DNA of 64,000 bases from contig NC_080546.1 in assembly GCF_028640845.1 (NCBI RefSeq), positions 20,801,020 to 20,865,019 on the forward strand. Reading direction: 5' to 3'. Positions 46,278 through 57,114 of this stretch are shown in pieces (within the stretch, counting starts at the first letter, position 1; each line of letters opens with the position of its first letter). The notes beneath the pieces are model-generated. The model was not told the DNA's origin. It searched no databases and saw only the letters and a program-made list of their open reading frames with translations. Source of the DNA: Ahaetulla prasina. Lineage: Eukaryota > Chordata > Lepidosauria > Squamata > Colubridae. The translations under genes were made by a program, and so were the position numbers.

Positions 46278-47203
46278 GAACACAGAGCTTCCTACTTCTT
46301 CAGGCAGAAATGGGGCTTATCCAGTTGCTAGACCTGTGAGAATGGTCGATTTTATCAAGATTCATCTCAAATTATCAATGATCATCCAGCCCAATACCAG
46401 TCCAATCATTTCACCTAGGACATTAATGACAAAGTAATGACAGAGTTTGAGTATCATTCACATGAAGATGGCATCCGACCTTCAACCACCTGATAGCTTT
46501 AGTCAATGGATCTAACCCTGCATGTAAAAATGAAGCTACTGAAGAACATGACTTTTACTTCAGTTTTACTTAATCGATTTAACAGGCTCCTGTGTCCAAG
46601 AAGATTATCTTCCCGCTCCGATAAAAAGTCATCTTTCAGGGCAATCAAAGAATGTTGGTGATGAAAGTTATTGTGTTGATTGAAGAATAGCTCCTCGGGG
46701 ATGTTCTCTGTAACTGTCTATTTTAAGGCAGAGACTATGCATCCTGATGTTAGAGGGGATTTTCTACTTGCTGAATGCACCCTGTCAAACCCTTGATCTG
46801 AACAGTCAAGATAAAAAAGGGCAAGTCTGCATGTGCCAAATCAGATAAAAGCAAGCGTTTTGTTCATATTTTGAGGCTCTGAATTTTTTTTATTTTTTTA
46901 TTTTTAAAAAAACCACAGCTATCAATTTCAGGGTTTACTGCAAAGGAACTCCTGGAAAACCATTCTCTTGGATGGATCTGTGCCCTAATTAGTGGGGATA
47001 AAACCTTTGGCCTTCTTCAATGTTGTATAGCAAGCACAACGTGATGCTAAACTAAACCAGGGCCCAAAGGCATTCCAATAATTTTTATTTATTTATTTAT
47101 TGTATTTTTATACCGCCCTTCTCTGAGGACTCAGGATCTTTTCTAAGATACTTCAATAACCCCGACTAATATGCCATTAGGAAACATGGAGAATGATACA
47201 TCA
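46278..47203. other. GRID2 intron with a LINE/SINE tail fragment
   Basis: Mostly unique. At 47085-47135 tttatttatttattgtattt followed by ataccgcccttctctgagga is the tail of an L2-like LINE or its SINE. Confidence 0.4.
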
Positions 47204-47218
47204 ACAATGTCTCTGTCC

Positions 47219-47299
47219 ATCGGGGGAGAGAAGGGAGGGGGGGAAAGGGGGAAAAAAATTTTTGTAAAACTTTTTGAATAAAAAATAATAAAAAAAAAA
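47219..47299 (+). mobile_element. 81-bp 5'-truncated L1 insertion
   Basis: The insert ends aactttttgaataaaaaa and poly-A, an L1-type 3' end. It is flanked by acaatgtctctgtcc at 47204-47218 and 47300-47314, a 15-bp target duplication. Confidence 0.8.
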
Positions 47300-47466
47300 A
47301 CAATGTCTCTGTCCTATCTTTCTGTCCCAATACCAGCTATATGACCACAATGTTGTCACCAGAGCAGATAGGTTTCCTTGCAGGAGTTAACAATGATTGT
47401 ATCCTGAATTAATGAGGAATCCTGTATCTGGGTGGACAAAACCGGTAAGATCAACTCCATTTAAAC

Positions 47467-47714
47467 CAAGGGTCCCCAACCTTTCGGACCTCAGGGACCA
47501 CTAAATTCATAATTTTAAATCCCGTCCCAATATGATTTGCTTAATAACTGGCTGGGTGGGCGTGGCAAGGTGGTCATATGACTAGGTGGGCATGGCCAAC
47601 TTTGAGGATCTCTGATTTAGTGCAATATAAAAAATGCAAATAATTTTTCTGCGGATCATCAAAATTTTCTCGCGGACCGCCAGTGGTCCATGGACCACCA
47701 GTTGGTGACCTCTG
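47467..47714. mobile_element. 248-bp hAT element (ggtccccaacc type)
   Basis: Ends are CAAGGGTCCCCAACC and GTTGGTGACCTCTG. Flanking octamers atttaaac (47459-47466) and atttagac (47715-47722) match 7/8 with central TA. Confidence 0.85.
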
Positions 47715-47722
47715 ATTTAGAC

Positions 47723-48538
47723 CATTCATATATTCAATCATTCATTGTTCAGCAATGTAAAAGAAATATTGAATTGATATGGCAGTTCATAATTCAACAT
47801 AAATGTTGAATTGATATGGCAGTCCCTCTATATAAGAGGGATAGATGGATGGAAGGAAGGAAGGAATGATATTCTCAGAAACAAGACAATAACAATTATG
47901 AAATTTCTATTGACAAATCAATAGAATCAAGATATTTTACTGTCCATTAAAACCTGTTTGTCTTAGCTTTTCCATGGGTACTGGGTTATTATTTTGTTTC
48001 ACTCATTATTTTGTTCCTGTTACTAATTTCCTGACTTGCTTTTCCACTTTTAATATATTTTAATGAATAAATTATAGTAATTTATTCAGTTTAACTTTTG
48101 AATAGGTAGTATTGTATAGCTTTTCTTCCACATGCCAGCACTTTAAAAATTGGGTTAAACATTATAAAACAAACAAACAAATATCACTGTTTGAAAAGCT
48201 TTAATTTTTCAGGGAGATAATTTTTTATATAAAAATCATGTTTTGGCAACAGGAAGGCAGCTTTTGCGGAATTTATTTATGCCTTTTTTTTCATGTTTGT
48301 CCATAGTAAAACAGTAGGAAAGGGGAGCTTCAAAATTTACTCCTTTGCTGTTCTTAGGCGAGGTTCTTAGTTCATAAAAAGATGGTTCAGAGACTACATA
48401 TAGGATGCTGGTTGTAATGATTTCACGGGTGTTTTTTTGTTTTGTTTTGTTTTTTACAAACTTAAGAGCCTCTTGAGGGAAAGGATAGGTCAAAGCTTTA
48501 AATAATGACTGTATATAATTGGATAGTTTTCTTTATGG
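47723..48538. other. GRID2 intron, unique sequence
   Basis: No gene; a short GGAA run near 47850-47864 and a 26-base near-repeat (ttgaattgatatggcagt, 47769 and 47804). Confidence 0.4.
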
Positions 48539-48546
48539 TCCTATAC

Positions 48547-48895
48547 CAGTGGTGGGATTTTTAAAAATGTACTACCGGTTCTGTGGGCATGGCTTAGTGG
48601 GCATAGCATGGCTTGATGGGCGTGGCTTGGTGGGTGTGGTAGGGGAAGGATACTGCAAAATCTCCATTCCCTCCCCACTCCAGGGGAAGGTTACTGCAAA
48701 ATCTCTATTCCCTCCCCACTTCAGGGGAAGGTTACTGCAAAATCCCCATTTCCTCCCTATCAGCTGGGACTTGGGAGGCAGAGAATAGATGAGGGCGGGG
48801 CCAGTCAAAGGTGGTATTTACCAGTTCTCCGAACTACTCAAATTTCTGCTACCGGTTCTCCAGAACTGGTCAGAACCTGCTGATTACCACCACTG
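48547..48895 (+). mobile_element. hAT MITE (actaccggttctgtggg family)
   Basis: Ends are CAGTGGTGGGATTT and GATTACCACCACTG. The exact 8-bp duplication tcctatac lies at 48539-48546 and 48896-48903. It has three internal modules. Confidence 0.9.
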
Positions 48896-49132
48896 TCCTA
48901 TACTCAGTCACCACATATCTATATGTTTTGAAGAAGGCTGACAAGAAGATCAAAAGACTTTTAATTTCCACTTTCTGTAAGGAAGGAGTTGAAGTTAAAA
49001 TTAAAGCATTTGGACTATGTTGCTAGCTCTAAAAAAAAAAAATCAGCCGTCTTTTACTCTTAACACATCATCTGGCTGCTTGCGTTTTAAACCATTTTAA
49101 AAATTATCTCACAACAGCCACCAGTTAAAATA

Positions 49133-50122
49133 CAGGTTGTCCTCAACTTAACAAGCATTCATTTAGTGACCATTCAGAGTTACAACAGCAAAAAGGTGAC
49201 AAAATAGGTTTCACACTTAAAACCATTGTAGCATTCCCCATGGTAATGAGATCTAAATTCAGGCCCTTGGTTGCTAGCATTCGATTTATGACAGTTACAC
49301 TGTCCCAGGGTCATGTGATCAGCATTTGTACTCTTCCCAGGTGGGTTCCGACAAGCAAAGTCAATTGGGAAAGCCAGATTGCTTAACATCCGCATGATTC
49401 ATTTAACTGCAGTGTGTTGTGACCTAGGCCCAAGTAGCTATTACCAGACACAATCAGTCCTAAACAAACATATTTTATTAGAATAACTGAGAATTACTTC
49501 ATTCTCAGCTTAGTCCAAATTAAGTCCAAAACAAAGTCCTTCAGAAAAAGTATTTTGGCCTTATCACAAATCTTTGTCTTCTTTGCCAAAGGCTTTTCTT
49601 GGCAAGAACCCCACGAAGTTCAGAAACAGGAGACAAGAAACAATTGTAGAAATGTTGCTTTCCTACAATGAACTCAAGAGCCGTTGCTGATCTTTTAAGC
49701 CTTATGGGAGGGGCCAATAATCTCCTGGCTTTACTCCCGTCATCCTTTTTGCTTTAGCTACTCTTGCATTCTGGCTGCTCTTCGCATGTGTGCACTAGGA
49801 ACAGGCTCCTCCTATTCCTCTGCCTCTCTGCTATCCACCTCTGGAGGCTCCAGAGTCAACGCATCGCTCCCAGGTGGTCCTGGCCTCTGATGCAGAGCCC
49901 CATCCAGGCCTTCCCCTGACTCCAGGACTGATCCATTTTCCTTCCCAACCTCGTCACTGTCCGACTCCGCTGCCAGCTCCACAGGCTGCTGGCGGACCAC
50001 AACACAGTGATTCACTTAACTGTGGCACAAAAGGTTGTAAAATGGGGCAAAACTCACTTAACTGCCTTGTTTAGCAATGAAAATTTTGGGTTCAAATTTC
50101 AAGGACAACCTGTAATGCATCC
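49133..50122 (+). mobile_element. Tigger-like element, interrupted by a solo LTR
   Basis: Left end caggttgtcctcaacttaac, right end aaatttcaaggacaacctgt. The interior resumes after the LTR with cagtgattcacttaactgtg. Confidence 0.65.
49415..50004 (-). mobile_element. Solo LTR of a second gypsy family, minus orientation
   Basis: Bounds are TGTTGTGACC and GACCACAACA, 590 bp, with an exact 5-bp duplication cagtg (49410-49414, 50005-50009). On the minus strand U3 opens with a frame of at least 67 codons, acidic and rich in Glu/Asp/Ser (ELAAESDSDEVGKENGS). The MARE/TATA block of the other LTRs is absent. Confidence 0.85.
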
Positions 50123-50127
50123 AAAGG

Positions 50128-50356
50128 CAGATGTGTCAAACACATAATCTGCAGGCCAAATCTGGTCCACGATAGGCCCAGAGTTGTCCTGCAGGGCCAT
50201 CCCAGAGATGGCGAGGAAACAACCCGTGCCGCCCCAGCCCACTCTGGCCACACCCACCCAGTTGGCCATGACAACCAGGCCACACCCACCCCAGCCTCCA
50301 AAGGTAAACAAAATCCTGATACGGCCCGCGATGGGATTGAGTTTGACTCCCCTGAT
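50128..50356 (-). mobile_element. hAT fragment (ggggtgtcaaactc family), minus orientation
   Basis: The right end, gggattgagtttgactcccc, is the family end in reverse. The left is degenerate (gatgtgtcaaacacataatc). Confidence 0.6.
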
Positions 50357-50459
50357 CTAGGGTATCTGAGGAGCCATATTGTCCCAACGGGCTTAGCTCT
50401 TCACAGTTGTTCCAGTGGAAGAGGCTTGGTTCAGACATGATCCATTAAGGAAATTCAAC

Positions 50460-50762
50460 TGGCGAGGTCAAAGAGAAAAACCACAGTGTCTCCTTTCCTG
50501 TAGAACTTTCTACCTTCAGAAATGAGATCTGCTCCACTTTCCTGGCCTTCAGGGAGCACCTCAAAACTTTGTTTTGTCAGTAGGAAGTACTTTTTGCTGG
50601 GATAAGAAGACCTTAACCTGTCCCCTTGGTTCTAATTTTTTCATAAGTCTTTTCATTCTAACTTTTTTTATATATTTATCTTTTTATTGTTTGTAAACCG
50701 GCTAGAGTTGCCATATCGATGAGATGGAGGGCATATAAATTTAACAAATAAATAAAGGAGTC
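50460..50762 (+). mobile_element. L2-like LINE 3' end
   Basis: It contains ccttcagggagcacctcaaa and the 3' end taaaccggctagagttgcca with (AAAT)n. It is degraded. Confidence 0.55.
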
Positions 50763-51363
50763 TGCTTTAAAATGATCACCTAATGGGCCTTGGTTGAGAG
50801 AACCAATAAATCTTAACAGACTAGTTACACGTTCAACATTATGGTTCTCAATGAAATCAGTAAAAGTCCATTGTAGCTGATACTTGTAATGAAAGAGCAG
50901 AGTTGGCTATTTTCTGTCCTTATATTTTATTACAAAAGAGCAATAAGACATTCAGCAAGGGACTTGCTATGGGGTGATTATGGTTTCTTTTTTCTCGTAC
51001 TTAAAGCCACTCATCCTTCAGTCTTGCTCCTTATATTCCCACCCAAGGCGTGGAATAATCTCCAGAAATGTACCGCCTGGAGTGTACAGTTGCTTAATAA
51101 ATTACTCTGTCTTACTTATCTTTCTTTTGGCATATCCCTGCTGGCACAAAGCTATTATCCTGTGAGAATATTCTTTTCTATTGACATTTATTCTTAATTA
51201 ACCATGCAGAGTCTCCTTAGGTTTGTAATGTTTCAGGAGAAAATTTGTGTGACCAAAAATGTTTTGAATGAAAGCCATCATCGTTGGCTTCACAAAACTT
51301 GCTATCCAGCTGTATTGTTTCGTATGAGTGGAAATGGGCAGGCATAGAATTAATCCAAAGCCT
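50763..51363. other. GRID2 intron, unique sequence
   Basis: No gene; the 102-residue frame at 50889-51197 has no recognised domain and may be part of an old LINE. Confidence 0.35.
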
Positions 51364-51597
51364 AAATAGCAATAGCACTTCGACTTATATACCGCTTTAC
51401 AGTGCTCTACAGCCCTCTCTAAGCAGTTTACAGAGTCAGCATATTGCCCCCAACAATTTGGGTCCTCATTTTACTGACCTGGAAGGCTGAATCAACCTTG
51501 AGCCTGGTGAGATTTGAACTGCCAAATTGCAGGCAGACAGTAGTCAGCAGAAGTAGCCTGCAGTACTGCACTCTAAGCACTGTGCCAACCCAGCTCA
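51364..51597 (-). mobile_element. tRNA-derived SINE, minus orientation
   Basis: Same family as 4013-4255: ttatataccgctttacagtg at the left, agtactgcactctaagcact near the head. Confidence 0.75.
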
Positions 51598-51974
51598 TAA
51601 AACTATAGATGTTAAGATTTCAAGAAATTGTTTTATACACATCTTCCAAGTATTTTTATTGGGTTCAGCAACCAGCAAATAGGTGAATGCACATTTAAAA
51701 GTTTCAAGGAAAGACATTCATTTTACTAAGGAACTCTACCTCTGGAGATACAAGTTACAGGTAGTCCTTGACTTACTACCAATTTGAAGTTACAACAGAC
51801 CCTGAAAGAGGGACTGACAATCCCCGTTTTGAAGTTCTGATATCATTCCCTTCCACCCACCTACCCTGTAGTCACACGACTGCATTTTGGATGCTCAGTA
51901 ACTGGACCACATTAATGGCTGTTTGCACCATTCCATGGTCATGATGTTTACTTACTGTTTCTGGTTAAAAAAAA
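51598..51974. mobile_element. Unique sequence and a partial Tigger-like element
   Basis: From 51759 acaggtagtccttgacttac starts a Tigger-like copy, whose interior is recognisable to about 51960 but whose right end is missing. An A run ends it at 51967-51981. Confidence 0.5.
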
Positions 51975-52023
51975 AAAAAAAGCACTGAGCACAATGAGAT
52001 TGCTTTACAATCACAGGCTAACT

Positions 52024-53175
52024 CAGAGGTTCCCAATCTTTTTCGGTTTGCGGCTCCCATAACACTTCGGATTTTTTCCGCGGCTCCCTTAATAGGTACA
52101 TCCGATTTTTTTTTAATTTTAAGGATTTGGAAATCTACTTTTTAGATCATTAAGGTTAGGTTAATTGAAAAATAAATTAAATACGAGCTTTAAATTCACA
52201 ATTTATTGAACATCGTTTAATGATTTAAAATTATTAATGGGATGGATGGGCTTGTTGTTCGCTGCACAACTTCTCAAATCTTGGAGTAAAATTGGAAATA
52301 GCGACTCTCATTTCTTGCTCGAGGTTAATTTTTGAGCGATATTTACTTTTTATTACCGCGACTGCCGAAAACCCAGTCAAGACAAATAGGACGTTGCAAA
52401 AGGAATTAATATTCTTAGGGCTTTGCAACTATTATTCAAGTTTAATAAGAATTTGTCCATTTTAGGGTGATCAGAAAATAGCTTTTGAAAAGTAACTTAA
52501 CCACCATTAAGCAATGCCCTACTGGGGAATGACCGCCTCAAAACTTTTCAAGCCGCTACCATGAGTAAGCCGCCTGCATGACAGTAAACGCAGGCAATAA
52601 CAGAGGAGGGTCTGCCCGCCTGATTTGCTGATGGACGCGCCTCCTTTGATGGGAGCGGCCTCATGGAACTTTCCCAGGCGTGGGGTCCCTGCTCGTCTCG
52701 AGTTTGGCCTCTCGCGATCCCCTTGTTCCTCGGGTCTCCGCCTTGTGGAGGAGGTGGCTGTTCTCGCCCAGCCTGGCTCACCTGGGAGGAACCAACGGGT
52801 GGTTTTGCTATTTTCGCGCAGCCCTCTTTCCCGATGCCGCCGAGCGTGGTGGCCGCGCCGTGTTGGGCAGCGTGTCGGGTGGTCTGGGAGGCCAGTGGCG
52901 CCGGGCAGACTGAGGGGAGGTGCGCCGCTGTTTCGCCAGGCGGCGGGTCTGGGCGGGCGCTGTGGTTCAGGCGGGCGGGCGGGCCGGAGCTCGCGCTTCC
53001 TTTGGTCCGTGCCGGGCGCCTGCCGCCTTCCTGCCTGCTGTCGCGCGGCCGTGTCCGGCTTTGTGCGTCTGGGATCTCGCGGCACCGCGTGTGGAGCGGA
53101 CGCTGCTTCTTCGTGGCGCCCTTGTGGCGGGGGCGCGCTCCCTGGGAGCCGCGGCTCACACTTTGGGAATCACTG
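52024..53175 (-). mobile_element. Internally deleted hAT element with CpG-rich half and Buster-like transposase end
   Basis: Ends are CAGAGGTTCCCAATC and TTTGGGAATCACTG. The exact 8-bp duplication ggctaact lies at 52016-52023 and 53176-53183. On the minus strand, 52428-52234 encodes 64 residues ending in a stop, with KSKYRSKINLEQEMRVAISNF and EKLCSEQQAHPSH, the C-terminal dimerisation end of Buster/ZBED5-type hAT transposases. The other half, 52560-53160, is very GC- and CpG-rich, unlike the AT-rich surroundings, and would be the 5' promoter side. The zinc finger and most of the catalytic domain are absent, so the copy is an internal-deletion derivative. Confidence 0.85.
52234..52428 (-). pseudogene. 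Buster-like hAT transposase C-terminus
   Basis: Sixty-four codons are open to a stop 24 bases from the hat end region. The residues GFSAVAVIKSKYRSKI and RFEKLCSEQQ match the end of the hAT dimerisation domain. No DDE residues are included. The upstream border is the internal deletion. Confidence 0.7.
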
Positions 53176-53336
53176 GGCTAACTCAATGCTCACTCCAGGA
53201 GTTCGATTCTCACCAGGCTCAAGGTTGACTCAGCCTTCCATCTTTCCGAGATTGGTAGAATTGCCCACAGATTGTTGGGGGGCAATATGCTAACTCTGTA
53301 AACTGTTTAGAAAGGGCTGTAAACAAAGTTGGAAGT
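53176..53336 (+). mobile_element. tRNA SINE, right part, split by the 52024 hAT
   Basis: The SINE starts near 51975 (gcactgagcacaatgagatt), is interrupted by hAT at 52024 and continues with ttcgattctcaccaggctca and gggctgtaaac. It is in the opposite orientation to the copies at 4013 and 51364. A duplicate is at 54434-54581. Confidence 0.7.
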
Positions 53337-53517
53337 TTGCAGGGGTTCAGAAGAATCTCTAGCTAAGATTCTGTGCAGTTCGGAGAACCCCCAAATCCCA
53401 CTCCTGGCTGGCCCCGCCCATCCTGCCCCTCCTCTCCCAGGAATCCCCAAACAGCCCATTTTGGATGCAGGTAAGTGCAGGGCATGCACGTAGGCTTGGG
53501 AAGGGCAAAATGGGCCT
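53337..53517 (-). mobile_element. Truncated hAT of the 8108 family
   Basis: It matches 54582-54775 from aggggttcagaagaatctct to gggcctac, then breaks off at a junction with the sequence seen at 56243 (actagaatattaagtg). Confidence 0.7.
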
Positions 53518-53667
53518 ACACTAGAATATTAAGTGAAAAGAAAGTTTAGGTCACTCTACAGATGTCTCAGGCTTGGTCATAACTTTTAGAGACTTATTGC
53601 TTGCAAGTTTATTCAGGCCTTTCCAGAGGCAATTGAAGACCACTAAAGTAGCTCACAGAGCTACCAG
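53518..53667. repeat. Segment repeated at 56243 and 58383
   Basis: About 150 bases (agaatattaagtgaaaagaa to cagagctaccag) occur three times in the window, each leading into the MITE. Confidence 0.85.
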
Positions 53668-54392
53668 CAGTGGGGTGGGGTTCAAATTTTTACTACCAGT
53701 TCTGTGGGCATGGCAGGAAGGATACTATAAATTCTCCATCCCCTCCCTTCCCCACTACCCTGCTTTCCAGCTTCATTCTCCTGTGCATGGCAACAAAAGA
53801 AGACCCAGCCGATGAGCTGGGACTCGGGAGGCAGCGAATAGATGGGGGCGGGTCCAGTCAGAGATGGTATTTGCGGTTCTCTGAACTACTTAAAATTTCT
53901 GCTACCAGTTCTGTGGGCATGGTTTGGTGGGTGTGGTGTGGCTTGGTGGGCGTTGTAGGGGAAGGATACTATAAATTCTCCCTTCCCTCCCTTCCCCACT
54001 AACCTGCTTTCCAGCTTCATTCTCCTGTGCATGGCAACAAAAGAAGACCCAGCCGATGAGCTGGGACTCGGGAGGCAGCGAATAGATGGGGGCGGGTCCA
54101 GTCAGAGATGGTATTTGCCGGTTCTCTGAACTACTTAAAATTTCTGCTACCAGTTCTGTGGGCATGGCAGGAAGGATACTATAAATTCTCCTTCCTCCCT
54201 TCCCCACTAACCTGCTTTCCAGCTTCATTCTCCTGTGCATGGCAACAGAAGACCCAGCCGATGAGCTGGGACTCGGGAGGCAGCGAATAGATGGGGGCGG
54301 GTCCAGTCAGAGATGGTATTTGCGGTTCTCTGAACTACTTAAAATTTCTGCTACCAGTTCTGTGGGCATGGTTTGGTGGGTGTGGTGTGGCG
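53668..54392 (+). mobile_element. hAT MITE with internal tandem expansion
   Basis: It begins as the MITE at 56393 but its interior is repeated. The ctaccagttctgtgggcatgg start recurs at about 53692, 53902, 54148 and 54349, giving units of about 210, 246 and 201 bases. It is cut off at 54392 by a jump to the end of the 52024 hAT. Confidence 0.8.
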
Positions 54393-54581
54393 CTGCTCCC
54401 TGGGGAGCCGCGGCTCACACTTTGGGAATCACTGGGCTAACTCAATGCTCACTCCAGGAGTTTGATTCTCACCAGGCTCAAGGTTGACTCAGCCTTCCAT
54501 CTTTCCGAGATTGGTAGAATTGCCCACAGATTGTTGGGGGCAATATGCTAACTCTGTAAACTGTTTAGAAAGGGCTGTAAA
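54393..54581 (+). repeat. Second copy of the hAT end and SINE of 53137-53336
   Basis: The stretch tccctggggagccgcggctc through actttgggaatcactgggct and the SINE matches 53137-53336 almost base for base. The rest of the hAT element is absent, so it arrived by duplication, not by transposition. Confidence 0.85.
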
Positions 54582-55016
54582 CAAAGTTGGAGGTTTGCAG
54601 GGGTTCAGAAGAACCTCTAGCTAAGATTCTGTGCAGTTCGGAGAACCCCCAAATCCCACTCCTGGCTGGCCCCGCCCATCCTGCCCCTCCTCTCCCAGGA
54701 ATCCCCAAACAGCCCATTTTGGATGCAGGTAAGTGCAGGGCATGCACGTAGGCTTGGGAAGGGCAAAAAATGGGCCTACCGGAAGTCCGGGAAGGCCTGA
54801 AACAGGCCTGTATCTGGCCTCCAGAGGGCCTCTGGAGCCTGGAGAGGCCGTTTTTGCCTTCTGGGAGGCTTGAGGAAAGCCTCCAGAGCCCAAGGAGGGC
54901 AAAACTGCCCCCCCTGCTGTGGTGCAGGAGGCTGACTAGGCCATGCCCACCATGGCCACACCCACACAGCAACCGGACAGAGAACCCCTTGCTAAACTTT
55001 TTGATGCCCACCCCTG
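54582..55016 (-). mobile_element. Complete hAT element of the 8108 family inside the SINE
   Basis: Bounds are CAAAGTTGGAGG and GCCCACCCCTG. The exact 8-bp duplication gctgtaaa (54574-54581, 55017-55024) is SINE sequence. It is 435 bp. Its right end overlaps the first base of the 2.14 kb tandem unit (54976). Confidence 0.9.
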
Positions 55017-55065
55017 GCTGTAAAGCATCAAGGGGCAGTATATGAGTCCAAGTGCAATTGCTTTC

Positions 55066-56242
55066 TAAAGAATTCAGCAGTTGGCTAAACTAATTTGTTC
55101 TGGATATAATTAAAGAAATAGTTTTTCCAACATCCTGATCATTTTTTTTTATAAACTCGTTCGTGTAACCCCATCATTTTGAATTAGCATCAGAATGTGT
55201 TATTTTAAAAAAATTGAAGGTATGGACTTGTCAAGATTACGTGTGTGCCAACATTCACAGGTATAATTCCCATTTCACTGAGGGGATTAAAGGAAGTTAA
55301 ATGTGCAAGCAGAAAGTACAATTCAAACTAATGTATTTTTCCCGTTCTAAAATTTAAAATTACACTCCTTTTTAAATATGCAGTGAGCACAAGTCTCTGG
55401 TTTAAAAAAAAAAAACAAGTGGAAAGAAAAGCTTTTCATATATTGACATTAGAAAAGAAGAATTCACAATCTAAAACTTAACCTTTATGGAATGAAAGAC
55501 GTTGTGGTGAGGCCATAGAAATTCAGACATGGGTGGCAGCACAAGGAAACAACAGTTAATGATAATAGCCAGCCATCAACACCCTAATTAACAACTAAAA
55601 TCCACACACAATCAGCAACCATAGAAATACAACACTTGCATAACAACCCATATTCTGGAGAAAGAAAATCCTTGAGGATGGGTTCCAATACAAATCTGAA
55701 AGCTCGGAAAAATAAACCTTTGGTCTCAATGACCAACCCAGATTGGAACCTGCAACATTATTCTGGGACACATTTACTTGCCGTCTTTAGCCCCTCAAAA
55801 AATGAGCTCGCTGGGTATGAAATTAATTGTAATTCAACAAGGAAAACTTTGATTGAAACAGGATGTTTTTTGACAGCCAACCAAGTAATTATTTACCACC
55901 TCTAACTTCTGACAAGGGAGTGAAATTATTGTAGAGTTGGAAAGGTGATATATCTACTTAAGGAATAGCATGGCCCCTTGCTACAAAGTCCTCCACAAGG
56001 GAAAAAGTGAGAACTTGTATATTATTTCACCATCTTCTACCTCTGCGAAGAACTTCGCAATTGCTCTCCTCAGGATATCTTGTAACACTATACATTTGTC
56101 CCAACTACAGGGATAGGATTAAGGACATTACAATAGAATGGAAATCCTTCAGCAGGGGATAGATAGATATATATAGTTCAGCAGGGGACATGTGGGAACA
56201 AGTGTTTCTTCATCTGTTATTTGTTTGACAAGGAAAAGGCCT
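55066..56242. other. Unique part of tandem unit 1
   Basis: A frame of 89 residues (55636-55905) is kept in both units but differs by one residue and has no known domain. I do not call it a gene. Confidence 0.4.
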
Positions 56243-56392
56243 ACACTAGAATATTAAGTGAAAAGAAAGTTTAGGTCACTCTACAGATGTCTCAGGCTTG
56301 GTCATAACTTTTAGAGACTTATTGCTTGCAAGTTTATTCAGGCCTTTCCAGAGGCAATTGAAGACCACTAAAGTAGCTCACAGAGCTACCAG

Positions 56393-56874
56393 CAGTGGGG
56401 TGGGGTTTCAAATTTTTTTACTACCAGTTCTGTGGGCATGGTTTGGTGGGTGTGGTGTGGCTTGGTGGGCATGGCAGGGGAAGGATACTACAAAATCTTC
56501 ATTCCCTCCCCATTCCAGGGGAAGATTACTGTAAAATCTCCATTCCCACCCCACTTCAGGGAGATTACTGTAAAATCTCCATTCCCTCCCCACTCCAGGG
56601 GAAGGATACTGTAAAATCTCCTTTCCCACCCCACTCCAGGGGAAGGATACTATAAATTCTCCCTTCCCTCCCTTCCCCACTAACCTGCTTTCCAGCTTCA
56701 TTCTCCTGTGCATGGCAACAAAAGAAGACCCAGCCGATGAGCTGGGACTCGGGAGGCAGCGAATAGATGGGGGCGGGTCCAGTCAGAGATGGTATTTGCC
56801 GGTTCTCTGAACTACTTAAAATTTCTGCTACCAGTTCTCCAGAACCGGTCAGAACCGGCTGAATACCACCTCTG
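56393..56874 (+). mobile_element. hAT MITE with five internal modules (unit 1)
   Basis: Ends are CAGTGGGGTGGGG and GAATACCACCTCTG. Flanking octamers gctaccag (56385-56392) and gcttccag (56875-56882) match 7/8. Five modules of 38-41 bases (about 56479-56680), each with a gatactgtaaaatctcc core, stand in a row. Confidence 0.85.
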
Positions 56875-57114
56875 GCTTCCAGGACTAGCATTAGGACCAA
56901 ATGCTGTTGAAGAAACTAGATAAACAATTGAAGACCCTCTAAAGCAACAGCACCAACCCTTGGGGTACCAGGGACTGGTTCTGTGGAGAGAGGTTGTCCC
57001 ATGGACTGGAGGGAGCCTGGTTTTGTGTGCTGCTTACATCCGGCAGATGGAGCTTTGCTTGTTTGTGTGACCCACTTTCTGGCATGCCGCGTCCCCGGCT
57101 CTAAAGCAAAAGTT

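Larger units (their letters stand above)
54976..57114. repeat. 2.14 kb tandem duplication, unit 1
   Basis: It starts at gacagagaaccccttgct and is followed directly by unit 2 at an offset of 2139-2142. About a dozen differences were counted by eye, so identity is about 99 percent. Contents: hAT and SINE ends, about 1.3 kb of unique sequence, the segment at 56243 and a complete MITE. Confidence 0.9.

Noticed and set aside
52519..53293. Long open frames on both strands in the CpG-rich block (up to 222 residues)
   Set aside because: GC-rich DNA has few stop codons. Frames overlap on opposite strands and have low-complexity Arg/Gly/Pro content.
56479..56680. Regular repeats of 38-41 bases resembling a CRISPR array
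   Set aside because: The units are adjacent, with no spacers, lie inside a hAT element and the genome is vertebrate.
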